Part shown: one piece after another, positions 5,762 to 8,332 of the stretch
Position numbering within the stretch: position 1 is the first letter of the stretch
How the letters are laid out: the number at the start of each line of letters is the position of its first letter
Assembly: GCA_046723355.1 (NCBI GenBank)
Contig: JBKOUJ010000129.1
Span: 1-8,332, forward strand
Source: 13-2-20CM-68-14 sp046723355
GTDB lineage: Bacteria; Actinomycetota; Thermoleophilia; Gaiellales; Gaiellaceae
Length of the DNA: 8,332 nucleotides
Direction of reading: 5' to 3'
The notes under the pieces: model-generated
The model's database searches: none
What the model saw: the letters and a program-made list of their open reading frames with translations, nothing else
Told to the model about the DNA's origin: nothing
Made by a program: the position numbers and the translations under genes

Positions 5762-5857
5762 ACAGCTGAGATCCCCCGGCTGGGCGATTCGCTCGCCGGC
5801 ACGAACGGTGATGCTTGAGACGAGCGGCGGCACTATCGGCATCAGGAGGACCGTTCC
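5762..5857 (+). other. Short spacer without a recognised gene
   Basis: No domain-bearing reading frame or RNA gene is seen between the HD-GYP remnant and the cyclase gene. It contains an ATG at 5811 opening a 20-codon frame that ends TGA at 5871-5873, overlapping GTG 5870 as GTGA, and AGGAGGA at 5844-5850. Confidence 0.5.
5844..5850 (+). promoter_or_regulatory. Ribosome binding site before the diguanylate cyclase gene
   Basis: AGGAGGA is a near-perfect Shine-Dalgarno sequence. It lies 19 bases from GTG 5870, too far, but exactly 7 bases before an in-frame ATC at 5858. No ATG, GTG or TTG occurs at a workable distance. Confidence 0.5.
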
Positions 5858-5869
5858 ATCGGCGGCAAG

Positions 5870-7516
5870 GTGAATCGAAGTCGCGCGCGGCGCAGGCCGC
5901 GCTTTGCGCGCTTGCGCGGCAGGCAGCGCCGTGAGTTCTCTGGTGTCGGCGTGCTCGTCGGGGTAACCGACCTCGTCCGGACCGAGAGCGATCTCTCGAC
6001 GGTGCTCTCTCTGATCGCGCAGACGGTCGCCGAGGTCCTCGGCTTCGGCACGGTCGTGCTCAACCTGTACCGCCGTGAGTGGGACGACTTCTGCGTCACG
6101 ACCGTGTACGGGGACGACGACGTCCGCAGGGCCCTGCTCGGGAGCACGTACGACTGGGACGAGTGGACTCCGCTCCTCGACGAGCGCTTCCTGCGCGGCG
6201 GGGCGTACTTCATCAAGCACGGCGAGTTCGACTGGGGAGCGCAGGTCGGCAAGCGGTACGTGCCCGAACGCAGCACGAGCGACGACCCCGATGCCTGGAA
6301 CCCTGACGACGAGGTCTTCGTGCCGCTCTACGGAGCCAGCGACGAGCTGCTCGGAATCCTCTCGGTCGGAGACCCGGTCACGGGCCTGCGGCCCACCGAC
6401 GAGGAGCTGGGGCTGCTCGTCGGCTTCGCGCACTACGCCGCCCAGGCGCTGGCGGCCGCACAATCCACGTTCGTGCGCGAACGCCACCGCGTCGCCCTCG
6501 AGGAGCTGATGCACGTCTCGTCGCGGCTGACGCAGACGCTCTCGACGAGCTCGATCCTCCAATCCGTGTGCAACGGGATCTCGACCGCGCTTGGATTCCA
6601 GAAGGTCTGCGTCGACCTGCTCGCCGAAGACGGACTGACGCTCGTGACCCAGGCCGCCGCCGGCTGGGACGGCGAGGACCCTCTGCTCACAGAGAACCTC
6701 TCGCTGGCGGAGATTGCATGCCTATTCGACCCGGAGTACGAGCTCGCCGGCTGCTTCCTCGTCCCGAACGACGTGGCGCGGGAGCGGCTCTCGGCGAACC
6801 AGGTCATCTACGAGTCCGAGCAGAACGGGCGCGGCCCGCACGCCTGGAACCACCACTGGCTCGTGATTCCGCTGCGCGGCACGCAGGGGGAGACGATCGG
6901 CGTCATCTGGGTCGACGAGCCGGAGGACCGGCTGCTGCCGGGCGAGGAGCGCCTCCAGGCGCTGCGGATCTTCGCGAACCAGGCAGCCAGCGCGCTCACG
7001 CTCGCAGCGCAGTTCGAGCAGATGCGCTACCTGGCCGACCACGACCCGCTCACGCAGCTGCCGAACCGGCGCGCCTTCATCCGCGAACTCGAGAGCTCGC
7101 TCGCCGAAGCCGCCGAGTCCGGCGCGACGCTCGCGCTGATGGTGCTCGACCTCGACGGCCTCAAGGAGCTGAACGACCGGCACGGCCACGCCACGGGCGA
7201 CGAGTGCCTCGTTCGTGTCGGCCGGCTCCTGCAAACGGAGCTGCGGCCGCGTGACCGCGCCTACCGGATCGGCGGCGATGAGTTCGCGATCATCCTGCCG
7301 GCGACGACGCCCCAGGGTGCCGCGGAGGTTCGGGCGCGCCTGAGCGACTGGCTCGATCGGAACAGCCGGTCTTCGGCGCTACGCGTCCAGGCGAGCTTCG
7401 GAATCGCGACGACGGGCGCCGGCCTCGAGACTGCGGACGCGCTGCTCGGCTCCGCCGACGAGGCGATGTACCGCGCAAAGCATGCGCGGAAGCTCTCGCG
7501 CGTGGTGTCCGACTAG
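5870..7516 (+). CDS. GAF-GAF-GGDEF diguanylate cyclase
   Basis: A 548-residue soluble protein expected to make c-di-GMP from two GTP. Two GAF-type sensor domains lie at about 30-200 and 210-385, each closing with a helix of the kind in FANQAASALTLAAQFEQ that links to the output domain. The GGDEF domain starts at LADHDPLTQLPNRRAF (388-403), has metal site Asp427 in LDLDG, an intact GGDEF active site at 468-472, and an inhibitory I-site RPRD (459-462) at the usual distance before it; it ends normally with YRAK. No transmembrane segment is seen. The start is uncertain: GTG 5870 is the first canonical codon, but a Shine-Dalgarno favours in-frame ATC 5858, and GTG 5951 is also possible; the first 25 residues are Arg-rich and unconserved-looking. 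The stop TAG touches the left end of the 165-base repeat. Confidence 0.93.
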   Translation: MNRSRARRRPRFARLRGRQRREFSGVGVLVGVTDLVRTESDLSTVLSLIAQTVAEVLGFGTVVLNLYRREWDDFCVTTVYGDDDVRRALLGSTYDWDEWTPLLDERFLRGGAYFIKHGEFDWGAQVGKRYVPERSTSDDPDAWNPDDEVFVPLYGASDELLGILSVGDPVTGLRPTDEELGLLVGFAHYAAQALAAAQSTFVRERHRVALEELMHVSSRLTQTLSTSSILQSVCNGISTALGFQKVCVDLLAEDGLTLVTQAAAGWDGEDPLLTENLSLAEIACLFDPEYELAGCFLVPNDVARERLSANQVIYESEQNGRGPHAWNHHWLVIPLRGTQGETIGVIWVDEPEDRLLPGEERLQALRIFANQAASALTLAAQFEQMRYLADHDPLTQLPNRRAFIRELESSLAEAAESGATLALMVLDLDGLKELNDRHGHATGDECLVRVGRLLQTELRPRDRAYRIGGDEFAIILPATTPQGAAEVRARLSDWLDRNSRSSALRVQASFGIATTGAGLETADALLGSADEAMYRAKHARKLSRVVSD

Positions 7517-7679
7517 GAGGGTTTGGCGGAACGGTGCTCGTCGCCGGGGTGCGATGGTCGTTCGCTGGCAAGGACGCAGGGAGCGTCAATAGCGAGTAGC
7601 TATTGGCGCGACTGAGGACGCCGCCAGCGGGCGAGCAGCGCGGCCCGGCGGCACAGCCACTGTTTCGTCAAACCCTCCT
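7515..7679 (+). repeat. 165-base rod-like inverted repeat; candidate structured RNA or MITE
   Basis: The segment folds on itself almost completely. Helix 1 pairs 7515-7536 with 7658-7679 (22 pairs, the outer 11 perfect: AGGAGGGTTTG against CAAACCCTCCT). Helix 2 pairs 7540-7569 with 7623-7652 (27 of 30). After a 13 by 13 internal loop, helix 3 pairs 7583-7593 with 7599-7609 around the loop GAGTA. Within the helices eight positions are G.U in + strand RNA and none are A.C, so pairing is preserved for the + transcript only. The left end overlaps the TAG of the cyclase gene and the right end the TAA of the opposite gene. No T run follows, so it is not a plain terminator. It may be a structured RNA in the cyclase 3' end, an independent small RNA, or a non-autonomous transposable element. 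The structure is seen; the function is not known. Confidence 0.85.
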
Positions 7680-7993
7680 TACCGGATCTGCTGAGGCTCC
7701 GCCTCGGCCTCGCGCTCGGGCTCGCGCGATGCCGGCGGCGTACTCGGAGGCGCAACGCTCGGCACGGGCTCGCCGGTCAGGATTGGCCAGAGCTTCGTCA
7801 TCACCTTGCGACTGGCCATCGTCGCGACTGCACCCAGCGCGCCCGTCAAGAGGATCCAGGTCCTCTCCTTACGCCGCTCCGCGGCGGGGTCGCGCGTAAC
7901 TGCCTTCCAAAGCTCCTCGAGGTCGTCCGCGAGCACGCGCAGCTGTTCGCCGACGACGTCCCGGCGTTTGTCCGCTGCTTTCTTTCCGATCAT
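7679..7993 (-). CDS. Small membrane protein, possibly DUF4235-like
   Basis: A 104-residue protein with no assigned function. It has a charged, helical N-terminus (1-44), one hydrophobic segment (about 45-61, WILLTGALGAVATMA), the sequence SRKVMTKLWPILTGEPVP (61-78), and a Pro/Glu-rich disordered tail. The RKV..KLW...TGEPVP segment resembles actinobacterial DUF4235 proteins as I recall them, but this is a weak match by eye. ATG at 7993 lacks a ribosome binding site; TAAGCT lies 7 bases upstream, which would suit a leaderless mRNA. The TAA stop touches the right end of the inverted repeat. Coding is supported by the coherent membrane-protein layout and its start context. Confidence 0.7.
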   Translation of the reverse strand: MIGKKAADKRRDVVGEQLRVLADDLEELWKAVTRDPAAERRKERTWILLTGALGAVATMASRKVMTKLWPILTGEPVPSVAPPSTPPASREPEREAEAEPQQIR

Positions 7994-8000
7994 GCGGTCG

Positions 8001-8006
8001 AGCTTA
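8001..8006 (-). promoter_or_regulatory. Candidate -10 element (TAAGCT) for the small membrane protein gene
   Basis: TAAGCT on the minus strand ends 7 bases before ATG 7993, matching the spacing seen for the L,D-transpeptidase gene. No -35 match is seen. Confidence 0.4.
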
Positions 8007-8064
8007 CCGGCCCGCGGCGTGGTCGCTCAGCCAGGTACCGAGGGATGTCGGCCTGCTGCCGGCT

Positions 8065-8332
8065 TCAGGCGGTCGCAGGAACCGTCTGGCTCAGCTCCGC
8101 GCGCTGGCTCCACAGCTGCCTGCAGAACCAGCCGAGCGCGCCGAGGATCACGAACGGTTTCACGGGATGGAACATCCCGCTCCAACGCCCGCCCCAGGCC
8201 AGCGGTGCCTGGAGGAAGATGAGGACGGCAGCCCAATCGACACGCGCCGCAGCCGTCGGTTGGGAAGCCAAGCGAGGAGTGCGACGATCAGCAGCAGCAA
8301 CGCCGCGGGTTCCGTGAGGATGAACCCAAGCG
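8065..8332 (-). CDS. Partial hypothetical membrane protein, possibly frameshifted
   Basis: The 3' part of a minus-strand gene that runs off the window. The frame ending at the TGA 8065-8067 encodes a hydrophobic stretch, VDWAAVLIFLQAPLAW, then WGGRWSGMFHPVKPFVILGALGWF and a polar end. In that frame the part nearest the window edge (about 8240-8332) is Arg/Ala-rich and unlike a membrane protein, whereas another frame there encodes LGFILTEPAALLLLIVALLAWL followed by PNRRLRR. A single indel near 8240 would join the two into one protein with two membrane segments. Otherwise TTG at 8271 could start a 68-residue protein. I do not recognise the family. Confidence 0.45.
   Translation of the reverse strand, partial: AWVHPHGTRGVAAADRRTPRLASQPTAAARVDWAAVLIFLQAPLAWGGRWSGMFHPVKPFVILGALGWFCRQLWSQRAELSQTVPATA

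Noticed and set aside
5811..5873. 20-codon frame whose TGA overlaps GTG 5870
   Set aside because: It could be a coupling leader peptide, but it has no ribosome binding site and no recognisable feature, so it is not called as a gene.
5696..6562. Minus-strand open frame opposite the first GAF domain
   Set aside because: Composition is that of an antisense shadow and the + strand GAF-GGDEF reading is clear.
7515..7679. 6S RNA or a simple intrinsic terminator
   Set aside because: The internal loop is close to a short hairpin tip rather than central, and no T run follows the stem.
7994..8064. tRNA gene in the 71-base spacer
   Set aside because: No cloverleaf, no T-loop GTTC motif in place and no acceptor stem could be formed.

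Overview
High-GC (about 70%) bacterial chromosomal DNA, probably from an actinobacterium. Gene content (DLH-family hydrolase with an MCFELDS-type N-terminus, secreted glutamic peptidase, several GTG starts, few Shine-Dalgarno sites) would fit the Thermoleophilia (Gaiellales/Solirubrobacterales), but the class is an inference. There is no rRNA, tRNA, CRISPR array, transposase or phage gene.

Layout. 1-555 (+): a cold-shock protein and a second-type translation initiation factor IF-1, two small OB-fold RNA binders separated by a very strong GC hairpin; the IF-1 gene appears to start at ATC. 552-2786 (-): three genes read leftwards: secreted M15 peptidase, secreted G1 glutamic peptidase, then a cytoplasmic dienelactone-hydrolase-like enzyme. 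2813-3526 (+): a secreted L,D-transpeptidase diverging from the M15 gene across only 26 bases. 3523-5210 (-): two sulfotransferases of different subfamilies joined by a 4-base overlap. 5211-5857: no intact gene, but the wreck of a membrane-anchored HD-GYP protein. 5870-7516 (+): an intact GAF-GAF-GGDEF diguanylate cyclase. 7515-7679: a 165-base inverted repeat that fills the space between two convergent stop codons. 7679-8332 (-): two small membrane-protein genes, the last cut by the window edge and perhaps frameshifted.

How the genes may work together: the M15/L,D-transpeptidase pair suggests peptide trimming coupled to 3-3 cross-linking of the wall; the decayed HD-GYP beside a GGDEF protein suggests a former c-di-GMP synthesis/degradation pair that lost its hydrolase; the Csp/IF-1 pair suggests cold-linked control of translation.

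Four structural themes stand out. (1) The 165-base repeat folds as a + strand RNA rod of about 60 base pairs, with eight G.U wobbles and no A.C mismatch inside its helices. (2) Two convergent gene pairs end on the same shared CTAG, so each gene's stop codon overlaps the other's. (3) Five gene starts have a TANNNT hexamer 7 or 9 bases upstream, suggesting leaderless or nearly leaderless transcripts. (4) Two genes have a well-placed Shine-Dalgarno in front of an in-frame ATC rather than a canonical start codon.
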